From the NCBI GenBank assembly GCA_947505885.1, contig CANNMN010000001.1:1-23111 (forward strand): DNA of 23,111 nucleotides, read 5' to 3'. The notes under the pieces were generated by a model. That model had not been told where the DNA came from. It made no database searches and worked only from the letters and a program-made list of their open reading frames with translations. Shown one piece after another: positions 1 to 8,404 of this stretch. Made by a program: the position numbers and the translations under genes. Within the stretch, counting starts at the first letter, position 1. Each line of letters begins with the position of its first letter. This stretch comes from Rickettsiales bacterium (GTDB lineage Bacteria > Pseudomonadota > Alphaproteobacteria > Rickettsiales > UBA1997).

Positions 1-800
1 AAGAATCGAAAAATAGCAGATAAATAACAAATCAGCAGCGCCAAAGTGACGTAATTTCTTAAGCAAAAAACAGAGAAAAAACTGCGCAATTTGAGCATTT
101 TTGCTAACTCAAAAGTGATGACAAAAATCCCGTAATGTGGCTTAAGACAGAAAAGCAACGCGGCTAAAATGCCGATTAAGATCTGATCGGATTTTTTGAG
201 ATTCGCCTCATCGAGTAAATGATAAGAAATATAAGGAAGAACAACGGCAAGCAGGTATGTTGTTTTGGTGCCGAATTCATTGAACTGCAGAGTAAAAACA
301 CGCCAGAAAAATCCAGCAGCGAAAGTCAGAATGATTAAATTTAAAACAGTCGGATCCTTTGTAAATTCTGATCGCATAAGAATTCGACTCGAAGAATAAA
401 TCGATAGAATTCCAAGCAAATTCCAAAAAATTTCTGCGCTAGCGATTTGGTTAAAATCAAAAAACTTAGCTAATAAAACCGGAATCATCGTCAGCAAAAA
501 ATTCAGCGGCAAATTAGACTCGAAGAAATCGTAATAATATTTACCGCCAGCAAGCATCTTTTCGGCGATTTCTAAATAGATTGCAGAATCATGCCCTAAG
601 TCACGAGAAGATTGAGCTAAAATACTTGTTGCAACGATGATTATCGAGCCAAGTAAAGCGGTGGGTTTAGCCGCAAAAACCTTGCCGCAAAAAGCAAAAA
701 ATCTGATTAATTTTTTCATCAAAAATTCTTCGATTTTTTTACCAAAAATCAGGCGTTTTTCTTCAATAATTTTTTGGATTTCTAGTGCGTCGAATTGCAT
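1..800 (-). CDS. GT39-like multi-pass membrane glycosyltransferase, partial (C-terminus outside window)
   Basis: An open frame runs from an ATG at 800-798 to the window edge, giving about 266 residues without a stop. The first 30 residues are charged and helical. A hydrophobic segment follows at about 47-62, then a loop with GHDSAIY (69-75) and YYYDFFESN (88-96), then several more hydrophobic segments. An acidic residue in the first loop and a 'YxDFFxxNxPL' stretch are typical of GT-C membrane enzymes of the ArnT/PMT (GT39) type, which use polyprenyl-phosphate sugars on the outer face of the inner membrane. The donor and acceptor cannot be told. The gene is divergent from icd, with 58 bp between the start codons and no clear Shine-Dalgarno. 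It could also be an uncharacterised membrane protein of the same fold. The frame is certain; the family is probable. Confidence 0.65.
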   Translation of the reverse strand, partial: MQFDALEIQKIIEEKRLIFGKKIEEFLMKKLIRFFAFCGKVFAAKPTALLGSIIIVATSILAQSSRDLGHDSAIYLEIAEKMLAGGKYYYDFFESNLPLNFLLTMIPVLLAKFFDFNQIASAEIFWNLLGILSIYSSSRILMRSEFTKDPTVLNLIILTFAAGFFWRVFTLQFNEFGTKTTYLLAVVLPYISYHLLDEANLKKSDQILIGILAALLFCLKPHYGIFVITFELAKMLKLRSFFSVFCLRNYVTLALLICYLSAIFRF

Positions 801-858
801 GATTGAATGTTGTGCTTAGAAAGATCGGCAAATCGGAAACCTAAAATCAAAATCTAAA

Positions 859-2340
859 ATGACGAAACAAATCACAGTTGCTTACGGAGATGGCATTGGT
901 CCGGAAATCATGGACAGCACTTTAGAAATTTTGCGTGAGGCTGGCTCAAATATCGAAATTAACATCATCGAAGTTGGTAAAAATATTTATGAAAAAGGCT
1001 TCAACTCTGGCTTGATGCCATCGGCTTTTGAGAATTTGAATAGCACTCGTGTTTTACTAAAAGCACCAATTACCACGCCGCAAGGTGGTGGTTACAAAAG
1101 TCTAAATGTGACTCTACGCAAAAAACTTGGACTCTTCGCCAATGTTCGTCCTATCTCGTCATTTCATCCCTTCATCACTACAAAATTCCCAAAGATGGAT
1201 GTGGTTATCGTCCGTGAAAATGAAGAGGATCTCTACGCTGGAATTGAATATCGCCAAACTGATCAAACTTACGAGTGCTTAAAACTCGTGACTCGCGAGG
1301 GTTGTGAAAAAATTGTTCGTTACGCTTTTGAATATGCCGTCGCCAATAATCGCAAGAAGGTCAGCTGTTTTTCCAAGGACAATATTATGAAAATGACCGA
1401 TGGTACTTTTCATAAAGTTTTTGACGAAATCGCGAAGGAATATCCCGAAATTAAAAATGATCACTACATCATCGACATAGGAACGGCGCGCCTTGCTGCT
1501 AAGCCAGAAATTTTTGACGTGATTGTAACAATGAATCTTTACGGTGATATTATTTCTGACGTAGTCGCTGAAACCTCTGGCTCTGTTGGCCTAGCCGGAT
1601 CGGCAAATATCGGTAAAGATTATGCCATGTTCGAAGCAATCCATGGATCCGCGCCAGACATAGCTGGGCAAGATATCGCTAATCCAACTGGTTTGATTCA
1701 CGCCGCGGTGATGATGTTAGTGCACCTTGGTCAAAATGAGGTAGCGATTAAGATCAGAAATGCTCTCTACAAAACAATTGAGGACGGCACTCACACTGCC
1801 GACATTTACAATGCCGCGACCAGTAAAAAGAAAGTTGGCACGAAAGAATTTACCGTTGCGGTGATTGAGAATTTAGGTAAAAAGCCAAGCCATTTGGCAG
1901 AGCTAGTAGTAAGCCCTAAGCAAGCTGAAAACAAACCGACAGTTAGTAACCAACAGCTTGAGATAAAATCACTAATCGGCTTCGATCTATTCCTCGATTG
2001 GCCAAAAGAATTCTCCGATTTGCTTGATGTTCTAAAACAAATGGAGAGTGAAAAGTTAGAAGTAAAAATGATTAGCGCAAAAGGGCTTCTACTATGGCCA
2101 CTTTTAGATCAATACATGATGCCCAACTACTCAAAAGGCTTAACTGTTTTGCGTTTTATCGGCAAGGGAATCACTGGCAAATCAAGCAACGAAATCATCA
2201 ACGCAACTAAGAAAATTTCACATCAAGATATCATCGAAATGCTCTCGATTCTAAACGAAAAAAAATTTGATTTCGTTAAATATGAAGGCTTGTATCTCTT
2301 TGACGGCAAGCCTGGATACACCTCAGGCCAAGGAGAGTAA
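859..2340 (+). CDS. icd: Isocitrate dehydrogenase, long form
   Basis: 493 residues. The enzyme oxidatively decarboxylates isocitrate to 2-oxoglutarate in the TCA cycle. Substrate residues are visible: S81/N83 and R87 in SLNVTLRKKLG, R97, and R119 in the VRENEEDLYAGIE block. K173 (KDNIMK) is the catalytic lysine, D230 and D234 (NLYGDIISD) are metal ligands, and IHGSAPDIAG (261-270) lies in the nucleotide-binding region. The catalytic domain ends near residue 340. An extra domain of about 150 residues follows, as in the Thermus thermophilus enzyme and in Rickettsia Icd (both about 480-496 residues, against about 416 in E. coli). NAD versus NADP use is not resolved here. A palindromic repeat lies directly downstream, before the mscS gene. 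Confidence 0.93.
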   Translation: MTKQITVAYGDGIGPEIMDSTLEILREAGSNIEINIIEVGKNIYEKGFNSGLMPSAFENLNSTRVLLKAPITTPQGGGYKSLNVTLRKKLGLFANVRPISSFHPFITTKFPKMDVVIVRENEEDLYAGIEYRQTDQTYECLKLVTREGCEKIVRYAFEYAVANNRKKVSCFSKDNIMKMTDGTFHKVFDEIAKEYPEIKNDHYIIDIGTARLAAKPEIFDVIVTMNLYGDIISDVVAETSGSVGLAGSANIGKDYAMFEAIHGSAPDIAGQDIANPTGLIHAAVMMLVHLGQNEVAIKIRNALYKTIEDGTHTADIYNAATSKKKVGTKEFTVAVIENLGKKPSHLAELVVSPKQAENKPTVSNQQLEIKSLIGFDLFLDWPKEFSDLLDVLKQMESEKLEVKMISAKGLLLWPLLDQYMMPNYSKGLTVLRFIGKGITGKSSNEIINATKKISHQDIIEMLSILNEKKFDFVKYEGLYLFDGKPGYTSGQGE

Positions 2341-2344
2341 AATA

Positions 2345-2386
2345 CTTCGACAAGCTCAGCGCAGCCTTGCAGTGAGAGGGTCGAAG
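2345..2386. repeat. 42-bp imperfect palindrome between icd and mscS
   Basis: The outer arms CTTCGAC (2345-2351) and GTCGAAG (2380-2386) pair perfectly. Inside them CTCA (2355-2358) pairs with TGAG (2373-2376) and GCA (2361-2363) with TGC (2368-2370), giving a stepped hairpin. The left arm, CTTCGACAAGCTCAG, is a sequence I recognise as recurring in dispersed repeats of many bacterial genomes. There is no T-tract after it, so it looks more like a mobile or REP-like palindrome than a terminator. Copy number in this genome cannot be seen from one window. Confidence 0.55.
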
Positions 2387-2403
2387 GGTAAATTTTAAAC
2401 AAA

Positions 2404-3669
2404 ATGAACTACGATAAAATATTCGAAGTAATCGAACAAACCATTGCCAGTCCAAGTTTCTACTGGCAATCACTCTCGTTAATTTTTTGCTTCATTCTGG
2501 CCTATTTTTGCTACAAATTTAGCCGGAAATTTTTCTTCGCCAAAATTCTTAGTAAAAATTTACAACGCGATTTAGGCGCAAATCGCTTAATCACGCGATT
2601 CGTGATACCAATGCTTTATCCGGCTCTGTCACTGGTTTTCATTGCTATTGGCTTTTCAATTTACGGAAAATTTTTTAAAGAAATTATCGTCTTTTTGGTC
2701 ACGATAAAATTAGTCGCGCTATTTTTATTTTTACGCTTCCTGCACATTTCTTCTGGCAGCAGCTTCGTCACTAATGTCGCCGGATTATTTTTGATGCCAG
2801 CTCTGTTATTAAATATTTTTGACCTACTAGATCCAGCAATTCTCTATCTCGATGAGCTATCTTTCAAAATAGGTAGCGTAAGAATTTCTGCTTATTTGAT
2901 AATCAAAGCCGTCATCGTTTTGATCACCCTCTTCTGGATTTCGGGATTAATCAGACACAAGAGTAGATCTTACATCGATAGCAGTAAGTCAATTAAGACA
3001 AGCACTAAAGGCATTATTGGCAAAATCATCGACATCACAATCTACGCGATTGTTCTAATAGTTTTGCTAAAAACTTTTGGAGTCGACCTCACAACTCTTG
3101 CGGTAATAGGCGGTGCGGTCGGTGTCGGAATTGGGTTTGGTTTGCAGAAAATTGCCTCGAATTTTATCAGCGGCATTATTTTGCTTTTCGAAAAATCGGT
3201 GGAAATCGGCGATATTGTTGAGCTCGATAACGGAAATATTTACGGCACGATCAAGCATTTTGGCGGCCGCTACACTTTAGTCGAAACGATGGATGGCAAA
3301 GAAATCATGATTCCGAACGAGGAATTCATCATCAATAAAGTAACAAACTGGACTTATTCCAACAATCGCGCCCGCATTGAAATCATTCTCGGCGTTGCTC
3401 ATGGCACAGATTTGGAACAAGCCTGCGAGCTTATGGTTGCTAGTGCCAAAGAAAATCAACGTTGCTTGAGCTACCCAGAAATTGAATGCTCTGTCACTAA
3501 TTTTGGCGAGCACGACATCAAGATTACCCTTTATTTTTGGATCAACGACATTGTCGAAGGGCGTATGAAACCAAAGGGTGAAGTGATGATTGGTATTTGG
3601 AAAAAGTTCCAAGAACACGGCATCAAAATTCCAGTACCGCAACGTGAGATCGTCAACAAAGTCTTCTAA
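2404..3669 (+). CDS. MscS-family mechanosensitive ion channel
   Basis: 421 residues. It begins with several hydrophobic helices (about 20-40, 70-115, 120-145, 155-180 and 205-225). The pore-lining helix and beta domain characteristic of MscS follow: glycine-rich GGAVGVGIGFGLQKIASNF, then the ISGIILLFEKSVEIGDIVEL block, then the RYTLVETMDGKEIMIPNEEFI stretch ending in NWTYSN. These proteins sit in the inner membrane and open under membrane tension to release solutes during hypo-osmotic shock. At about 420 residues, with extra N-terminal helices, it is larger than E. coli MscS (286) and closer to the YbdG/YnaI-like paralogues. It follows icd after 63 bp holding a palindrome, and converges with the permease gene. 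No Shine-Dalgarno is evident. Confidence 0.9.
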   Translation: MNYDKIFEVIEQTIASPSFYWQSLSLIFCFILAYFCYKFSRKFFFAKILSKNLQRDLGANRLITRFVIPMLYPALSLVFIAIGFSIYGKFFKEIIVFLVTIKLVALFLFLRFLHISSGSSFVTNVAGLFLMPALLLNIFDLLDPAILYLDELSFKIGSVRISAYLIIKAVIVLITLFWISGLIRHKSRSYIDSSKSIKTSTKGIIGKIIDITIYAIVLIVLLKTFGVDLTTLAVIGGAVGVGIGFGLQKIASNFISGIILLFEKSVEIGDIVELDNGNIYGTIKHFGGRYTLVETMDGKEIMIPNEEFIINKVTNWTYSNNRARIEIILGVAHGTDLEQACELMVASAKENQRCLSYPEIECSVTNFGEHDIKITLYFWINDIVEGRMKPKGEVMIGIWKKFQEHGIKIPVPQREIVNKVF

Positions 3670-3753
3670 TAAATCGATCCGCCGATCCCTAGTAAATCAA
3701 GAATTGGGGAATAAAACTTTAGAGGCCTAAACTCCGCTCGACCTGAGAGCAAA

Positions 3754-5136
3754 TTACTTCTTTTTCCTTAGCGGAGATTTGTGATAGCCGTAAGAAAAAT
3801 ACACCACAAAGCCAAGAGATAGCCACATCAAGAACCAAAATCCACTTTGAACAAGCAAAGTATAAAGCAGATAGCCGCAGCTTAAAATCGCGATTGGAGC
3901 GGTAATATTAACCATCGGACATTTGAATGATCGATGCGCATTCGGATCAGTTACTCTTAAGGTCATCACGCCAATAGCTACAACCATAAAAGAGGAGAGA
4001 GCTCCTATACTTACTAAGCGGCCGAGCAGCTCAAGAGGAAGAAAGCCGGCGATTGTTGCAGCAACGAAAGCGGTTAACATCAGCGAATAATGCGGGGTGT
4101 TAAATTTAGGATGAAGCTTGCTTAAAAAACCCGGAAGCAAGAGATCGCGCGACATCACGAAAAAAATTCGTGATTGGCTGTAAATCAAAATCAATAATAC
4201 CGAAGTTATCCCAGCAACAGCACCCGTTGCTACCAAAGATGATCCGATGGCACTTCCATTTTCACGCAATGCCTTAGCAACTGGCTCAGCATTATTGAGG
4301 CTAGAATAATGAGAAATTCCATTAAGCACCAAAGAAACCGAGGTGTAGAGAATCATGCAAACAAACAGCGAAGTTATGATTCCAATCGGCAAATCTCGTT
4401 TAGGATTTTTACACTCCTCCGCAGCGGTGGCAATGCAGTCAAAACCGATGTAAGCATAAAAAACTACAGCGGCCCCCATCAGAATTCCATTGACTCCAAA
4501 GGGCATGAAGTCTGCCAAATTTTCCGTTTTGATTTGTGGAGTTGCGATCATGAGAAACATGAAAATTACCACCAATTTTATCCCGACTAAAAAACGATTC
4601 AGCGTTATGCCCTGCTTCATTCCGCGATAAAGCATTCCACTGATGAAAAAAATAATGAGCACTGCCGGCAAGTTAATTAGTCCGCCTTCATCGGGAGTTT
4701 TTGTGAGCATCTCAGGAATTATAATTCCTGCAGACTTCAGAATTCCTATGACATATCCCGACCACCCCGAGGCAACAGTTGAAGCCGCAGCCTCATATTC
4801 CAAAATCAAAATCCAGCCGACCATCCAAGCAACAAACTCTCCCATTGCGACGTAGGAATAAGTGTAAGCACTTCCAGCAAGAGGAACCATTGAAGCCAGT
4901 TCTGCGTAAGCAAGAGCAGCAAAAACACAGGCCAAAGCAGCGATTAAATAAGAAATAGCAATTGCAGGCCCAGCATATTTTGCCGCGGCAATTCCGGTAA
5001 CAACAAAGATTCCAGTGCCAACAGTTCCGCCAATACCAATCATAACAAGATCAGTGGCATTCAACGTTTTTTTAAGGGTATTTTTTTTACTATCTTCGAG
5101 GAGATCGTGAATATTTTTCTTACGGAATAGATTCAT
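3754..5136 (-). CDS. APC-superfamily amino acid permease (cationic amino acid transporter-like)
   Basis: An open frame extends to a TTG at 5163, but the ATG at 5136 (MNLFRKKNIHDLL) is the better start and gives 460 residues. A short positively charged N-terminus is followed by about 12 hydrophobic segments. The first contains GIGGTVGTGIF, the glycine-rich unwound helix of the APC fold that binds the amino/carboxyl group of the substrate. YAELASMVPLAGSAYTY and IGFDCIATAAEECKNPKRDLP are strongly typical of the YfnA/CAT branch, which imports amino acids with protons. The exact substrate is unknown. It lies downstream of ftsL on the same strand, 83 bp past the ftsL stop, and may be read from the mraZ promoter or from its own. 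It is not a usual member of the division cluster. Confidence 0.88.
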   Translation of the reverse strand: MNLFRKKNIHDLLEDSKKNTLKKTLNATDLVMIGIGGTVGTGIFVVTGIAAAKYAGPAIAISYLIAALACVFAALAYAELASMVPLAGSAYTYSYVAMGEFVAWMVGWILILEYEAAASTVASGWSGYVIGILKSAGIIIPEMLTKTPDEGGLINLPAVLIIFFISGMLYRGMKQGITLNRFLVGIKLVVIFMFLMIATPQIKTENLADFMPFGVNGILMGAAVVFYAYIGFDCIATAAEECKNPKRDLPIGIITSLFVCMILYTSVSLVLNGISHYSSLNNAEPVAKALRENGSAIGSSLVATGAVAGITSVLLILIYSQSRIFFVMSRDLLLPGFLSKLHPKFNTPHYSLMLTAFVAATIAGFLPLELLGRLVSIGALSSFMVVAIGVMTLRVTDPNAHRSFKCPMVNITAPIAILSCGYLLYTLLVQSGFWFLMWLSLGFVVYFSYGYHKSPLRKKK

Positions 5137-5155
5137 GAATAGCGATAAATGAGCA

Positions 5156-5185
5156 CCCAACAAAAAGGCGCGCAGCCGAGTTGGG
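5156..5185. terminator. Hairpin between ftsL and the permease gene
   Basis: CCCAAC (5156-5161) pairs with GTTGGG (5180-5185), and GGC (5167-5169) with GCC (5175-5177) inside it. On the minus strand the stem comes after ftsL and just before the permease. No long T-run follows, so it may attenuate or process the transcript rather than fully terminate it. Confidence 0.3.
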
Positions 5186-5219
5186 CGATAGATATTGGAA
5201 CTAAATTTAAATGAATTTC

Positions 5220-5591
5220 TTAAAAGGAAATCGTTGGCGCTTCTTTACTCTCATCGCCTAAAGCCAGTTTGTCTACTTCAGTTTTTTCGTAAGTCGCTAA
5301 GTAATATTTTTCCAAATCATCAACATTTTTAATCTGACTCGCCAAGGCGTAACCGTTATTTTGTAAGTAGTTTGTAGCTAGAGTACGCAACCTTTCCGGC
5401 CTTGTTAAGTAAACCCACTCCACTTCCAAAAACTGAATTTGATCTTGGTAAGAAGCGATTTCATTTTCAGCATTAGCGATTTCATCTTGCAGAGATTCAA
5501 CTTTGAACTGCACCACAAACATCAAAATAATGCTGAGAATGATTCCAGAAATTAACGCTGAATTGGTTAGATAAAATTTTTGATTGCTCAT
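5220..5591 (-). CDS. ftsL: Cell division protein FtsL
   Basis: 123 residues: a short cytoplasmic N-terminus, one membrane helix at about 12-28 (SALISGIILSIILMFVVQF), then a periplasmic coiled coil (about 30-58) ending in LEVEWVYLTRPERLRTLA. That last stretch is the recognisable alphaproteobacterial FtsL signature. FtsL forms a trimer with FtsB and FtsQ in the divisome and activates the FtsW/FtsI synthase. The gene starts 2 bp after the rsmH stop, so it is almost certainly co-transcribed with mraZ and rsmH. The acidic tail after residue 95 is not conserved. ftsI, normally the next gene, is absent; an APC permease follows instead. Confidence 0.88.
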   Translation of the reverse strand: MSNQKFYLTNSALISGIILSIILMFVVQFKVESLQDEIANAENEIASYQDQIQFLEVEWVYLTRPERLRTLATNYLQNNGYALASQIKNVDDLEKYYLATYEKTEVDKLALGDESKEAPTISF

Positions 5592-5593
5592 TG

Positions 5594-6514
5594 TTAAATT
5601 CTTACCGCCACACGCATCTTGGCAGAACGCGCACGAGGATTTGCAGCAATTTCTTCCGCAGTCGGAGAAATTGCTGACTTAGTTAATACATGAAAATTTT
5701 TGGACGAATTTTGCTGCTCTGAAATCGGCTGATAGCGCGAAAATGTTTGGCTTAAACCCGACTCTTCTTTAAGAAAATTTTTGACGATCGAGTCTTCGAG
5801 TGAGTGAAAAGAAACAACGACAAGACGCCCGCCTTTTTTAAGTAAAGTAAGCGATGAAGCCAATGCGGCCTTGAGCTCTTCTAATTCTTGATTAACAAAA
5901 ATTCTTAGAGCCTGAAAAGTTCTAGTTGATGGATCGGTCTTCGAATAACCGTAATAAAGTGAGCGAACTATTTGCGCTAACTCCTGGCAACTAGTAATTG
6001 GCTTTACCGCGCGCGCGGCGATAATTTTTTTCGCAATCTGACGCGCTTTTGGCTCGTCGCCAAATTCTTTAATGATCTGCGCAAGCTCTTTCTCACTAGA
6101 TTCATTAACTACTTCAAAAGCACTCGGAAAAGAATTTTGATCCATGCGCATGTCGAGTTTTGCTTCAGAATCAAAAGAAAATCCGCGCGATCTGTCATCA
6201 AGTTGCATCGAAGAAACACCAATATCGAAAACCATTCCATCTAGCTTTGGAGCATTTTGCTCACTTAAAAGCCTTTCACTTTCAGAAAATTTTCCCGACA
6301 AAAAAACGAAATGGTCCGGAAAATTTTTTGTTAATTTTTCAGCAAATTTTTTTGCACTTTCATCGCGATCAATGGCAAATAAATTGCACTGCACTGCTTC
6401 AAGAATAGCTCGGGAGTAACCACCAGCACCAAAAGTGCCATCAAGATATGTTCCATCTTTCTCCGGTTTTAAGTTTGCTATTACCTCTTTGAGAAGAACT
6501 GCTTGATGACTCAT
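5594..6514 (-). CDS. rsmH: 16S rRNA (cytosine1402-N4)-methyltransferase RsmH
   Basis: 306 residues, the usual family length. RsmH uses S-adenosylmethionine to methylate N4 of C1402 in the 16S rRNA decoding centre. The start SHQAVLLKEVI is typical. YLDGTFGAGGYSRAIL (about 23-38) is the SAM-binding loop, FDIGVSSMQLDDRSRGFSF is the conserved RsmH block, and VVVSFHSLEDSIVKNF lies near the C-terminus, followed by the usual NPRARSAKMRVAVR end. The start codon overlaps the mraZ stop by 4 bp, and AAGG lies 8 bp before it. It belongs to the mraZ-rsmH-ftsL operon. Confidence 0.97.
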   Translation of the reverse strand: MSHQAVLLKEVIANLKPEKDGTYLDGTFGAGGYSRAILEAVQCNLFAIDRDESAKKFAEKLTKNFPDHFVFLSGKFSESERLLSEQNAPKLDGMVFDIGVSSMQLDDRSRGFSFDSEAKLDMRMDQNSFPSAFEVVNESSEKELAQIIKEFGDEPKARQIAKKIIAARAVKPITSCQELAQIVRSLYYGYSKTDPSTRTFQALRIFVNQELEELKAALASSLTLLKKGGRLVVVSFHSLEDSIVKNFLKEESGLSQTFSRYQPISEQQNSSKNFHVLTKSAISPTAEEIAANPRARSAKMRVAVRI

Positions 6515-6960
6515 TTCGCAACCTTCAATAACTTGCGATTAGTTTTCGCATCTTTCATGGCTTGAGCCATGTACAACTCGCACTTCTTTGGTTCCCAAAT
6601 TTCAAAAGTTGAGCCCTTACCAACAAAAGTGATTTCTGATTTTATCTTCAGTTTTTTAAGTAGGTTTTCGGGTAAAATTACGCGGCCATCACCATCAATA
6701 GAAAGTTGAACAGAACCGCCCAAAACAGCAGCAGCAAAGGCATCACGCTCTTCAGAAAATGGATCTAGATTATCAATTGATTCAGAAAGTTTTTTGATGC
6801 GCTCAATATCGCAGCCTTCAACACAGTCATTGATGAAAGACTCATAAACCACCATTCCCGAAAAACTCTCATTCACCAAAGAAGCGCGAAACTGTACAGG
6901 CACTGATACCCTACCCTTGGCGTCGATTTTGTTTGTGAAGGTTGAGAGAAATAAAGCCAC
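6511..6960 (-). CDS. mraZ: Transcriptional regulator MraZ
   Basis: 149 residues starting at a GTG (6960-6958). Two SpoVT/AbrB-type repeats are visible: FLSTFTNKIDAKGRVSVP at the N-terminus, and LSIDGDGRVILPENLLKKL at about 88-106, each with the D-x-K/D-G-R-V signature. MraZ forms a ring-shaped oligomer that binds direct repeats in its own promoter and, in E. coli, represses the mra/dcw operon. Starting at MALFLSTF matches the usual family start (MxxFLSxxxN), which supports the GTG codon despite the lack of a Shine-Dalgarno. A periodic repeat array, likely its operator, abuts the start codon. It is the first gene of the mraZ-rsmH-ftsL run. Confidence 0.95.
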   Translation of the reverse strand: MALFLSTFTNKIDAKGRVSVPVQFRASLVNESFSGMVVYESFINDCVEGCDIERIKKLSESIDNLDPFSEERDAFAAAVLGGSVQLSIDGDGRVILPENLLKKLKIKSEITFVGKGSTFEIWEPKKCELYMAQAMKDAKTNRKLLKVAK

Positions 6961-7027
6961 GGGATATTCAGGAAATATTTGGGAAAGTACGGAAATTTGT
7001 GGAGTTAAAATGGGATGTCAACTGGAA
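6961..7027 (-). promoter_or_regulatory. Candidate mraZ promoter with MraZ-box-like direct repeats
   Basis: On the plus strand GGGA/GGAA/GGAG words start at 6961, 6971, 6981, 6991, 7001, 7012 and 7024, the first five exactly 10 bp apart. E. coli MraZ binds TGGGN repeats with 5-bp spacers, which is also a 10-bp period. On the mraZ strand a perfect TTGACA lies at 7021-7016, inside the array. No good -10 is found at 16-18 bp: the AAATTT at 17 bp matches poorly. The array reaches the start codon, so bound MraZ would block initiation. In this copy the G-rich strand is opposite to the coding strand. Confidence 0.5.
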
Positions 7028-7219
7028 AAAACAAAGAAATTGAGCGACATCATTTCTTTCTTAATCCTCTCCTTCTCAAGGATGATGCAAACAACTGGGA
7101 AATTTGCTTTAAGCGCCATTATCGCAAAGGCGAGTTTCAAAGAAACTGGTCACATACTCGTCTTGCATATTTTCAACTTTCACCCAAGGTTCGCTTAAAT
7201 CCTTACCCCTACCCTCAAT

Positions 7220-8404
7220 ATGAAAAAAAATTTCGGTCAATTCGGTGGCCAATATGTCGCTGAAAGTTTGATGCCAGCTGTCTTAGAACTTGAAGCCGCC
7301 TACGCGAAAGCCAAAAAAGATCCTGGGTTTCAGAAAGAGCTTGCCTACTATTTAAAACATTACGTTGGTCGTCCAAGTCCGCTATATCTGGCTGAACGAC
7401 TTACTAAAAAAATAGCCGAAGGAGAAAATGGCGCGAAAATTTATTTTAAACGTGACGAGCTCAACCACACTGGTTCGCACAAAATCAATAACTGCTTAGG
7501 ACAAATCCTGCTTGCTAAAAGAATGGGCAAGAAGCGCATCATTGCCGAGACAGGAGCTGGTCAACATGGCGTGGCAACCGCGACAGTTTGCGCACTTTTT
7601 TCTTTGCCTTGCGTGATTTACATGGGCGCAAAAGATGTTGAGCGTCAGGCGCAAAATGTTTTTCGCATGAAGCTACTCGGAGCAGAAGTAGTAACGGTTA
7701 ATACTGGTTCAAAAAGTTTAAAAAACGCCATTAATGAAGCGATGCGTGATTGGATTGCCAATTCTCGCGACACTTACTATTTGCTTGGCACTGTTACTGG
7801 CCCACACCCTTATCCAACAATGGTTCGCGACTTCCATTCGGTTATTGGAAAAGAGGCAAAAGTGCAGTTTAAAAAAGCCGAAGGAAAATTGCCTGACGCT
7901 TTGGTTGCATGCATCGGCGGCGGATCGAACTCAATCGGCTTATTCCATCCATTCCTCAAAGACAAAGTAAAAATGTTCGGAGTTGAAGCCGCCGGAAAAG
8001 GACTAGAAAGCGATGAGCATTCTGCATCAATCAGTAAGGGTTCTATTGCAGTTCTGCACGGTAACAAAACTTTTTTCCTGCAAAATTCCGACGGACAAAT
8101 TCAAGACGCGCACTCGATTTCTGCTGGTTTGGATTATCCCGGAATCGGCCCTGAGCATGCTCATTTGCACGATATCAAAAGAGTAGAATATGTTAGTGCG
8201 ACAGACGAAGAAGCGGTAGAAGCCTTCCAACTTTTATGCCAAACAGAAGGGATTATTCCCGCCTTAGAATCATCGCACGCCGTTTCTTTTGCTTGTAAAC
8301 TCGCAAAGAAAATGAGGAAGGATCAATGTATTATCGTCAACATCTCGGGCCGCGGAGATAAAGACATCAACACCATCGCAAAACATTTGGGAGTGAAATT
8401 ATAA
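7220..8404 (+). CDS. trpB: Tryptophan synthase beta subunit
   Basis: 394 residues, standard length. It condenses indole with L-serine, using pyridoxal phosphate, to make tryptophan. The PLP lysine is K88 in [26 protein letters not shown] is the loop that binds the substrate carboxylate, [10 protein letters not shown] (about 233-242) holds the PLP phosphate, and SGRGDKD closes the protein. The start [15 protein letters not shown] is the normal family start. No Shine-Dalgarno is visible. It heads a plus-strand run of six genes; its stop and the trpA start overlap in TAATG, so subunits of the alpha2-beta2 complex are probably made by coupled translation. The other trp genes (E, D, C, F) are not in this window. 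Confidence 0.97.
   Translation: MKKNFGQFGGQYVAESLMPAVLELEAAYAKAKKDPGFQKELAYYLKHYVGRPSPLYLAERLTKKIAEGENGAKIYFKRDELNHTGSHKINNCLGQILLAKRMGKKRIIAETGAGQHGVATATVCALFSLPCVIYMGAKDVERQAQNVFRMKLLGAEVVTVNTGSKSLKNAINEAMRDWIANSRDTYYLLGTVTGPHPYPTMVRDFHSVIGKEAKVQFKKAEGKLPDALVACIGGGSNSIGLFHPFLKDKVKMFGVEAAGKGLESDEHSASISKGSIAVLHGNKTFFLQNSDGQIQDAHSISAGLDYPGIGPEHAHLHDIKRVEYVSATDEEAVEAFQLLCQTEGIIPALESSHAVSFACKLAKKMRKDQCIIVNISGRGDKDINTIAKHLGVKL

Noticed and set aside
801..858. Promoters in the gap between the GT39-like gene and icd
   Set aside because: No pair of -35 and -10 boxes with reasonable spacing is seen on either strand.
3277..3642. Minus-strand frame of 121 codons
   Set aside because: It is the antisense shadow of the conserved MscS beta domain.
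7015..7263. trp attenuator leader peptide before trpB
   Set aside because: No tandem Trp codons and no terminator/antiterminator pair are seen.
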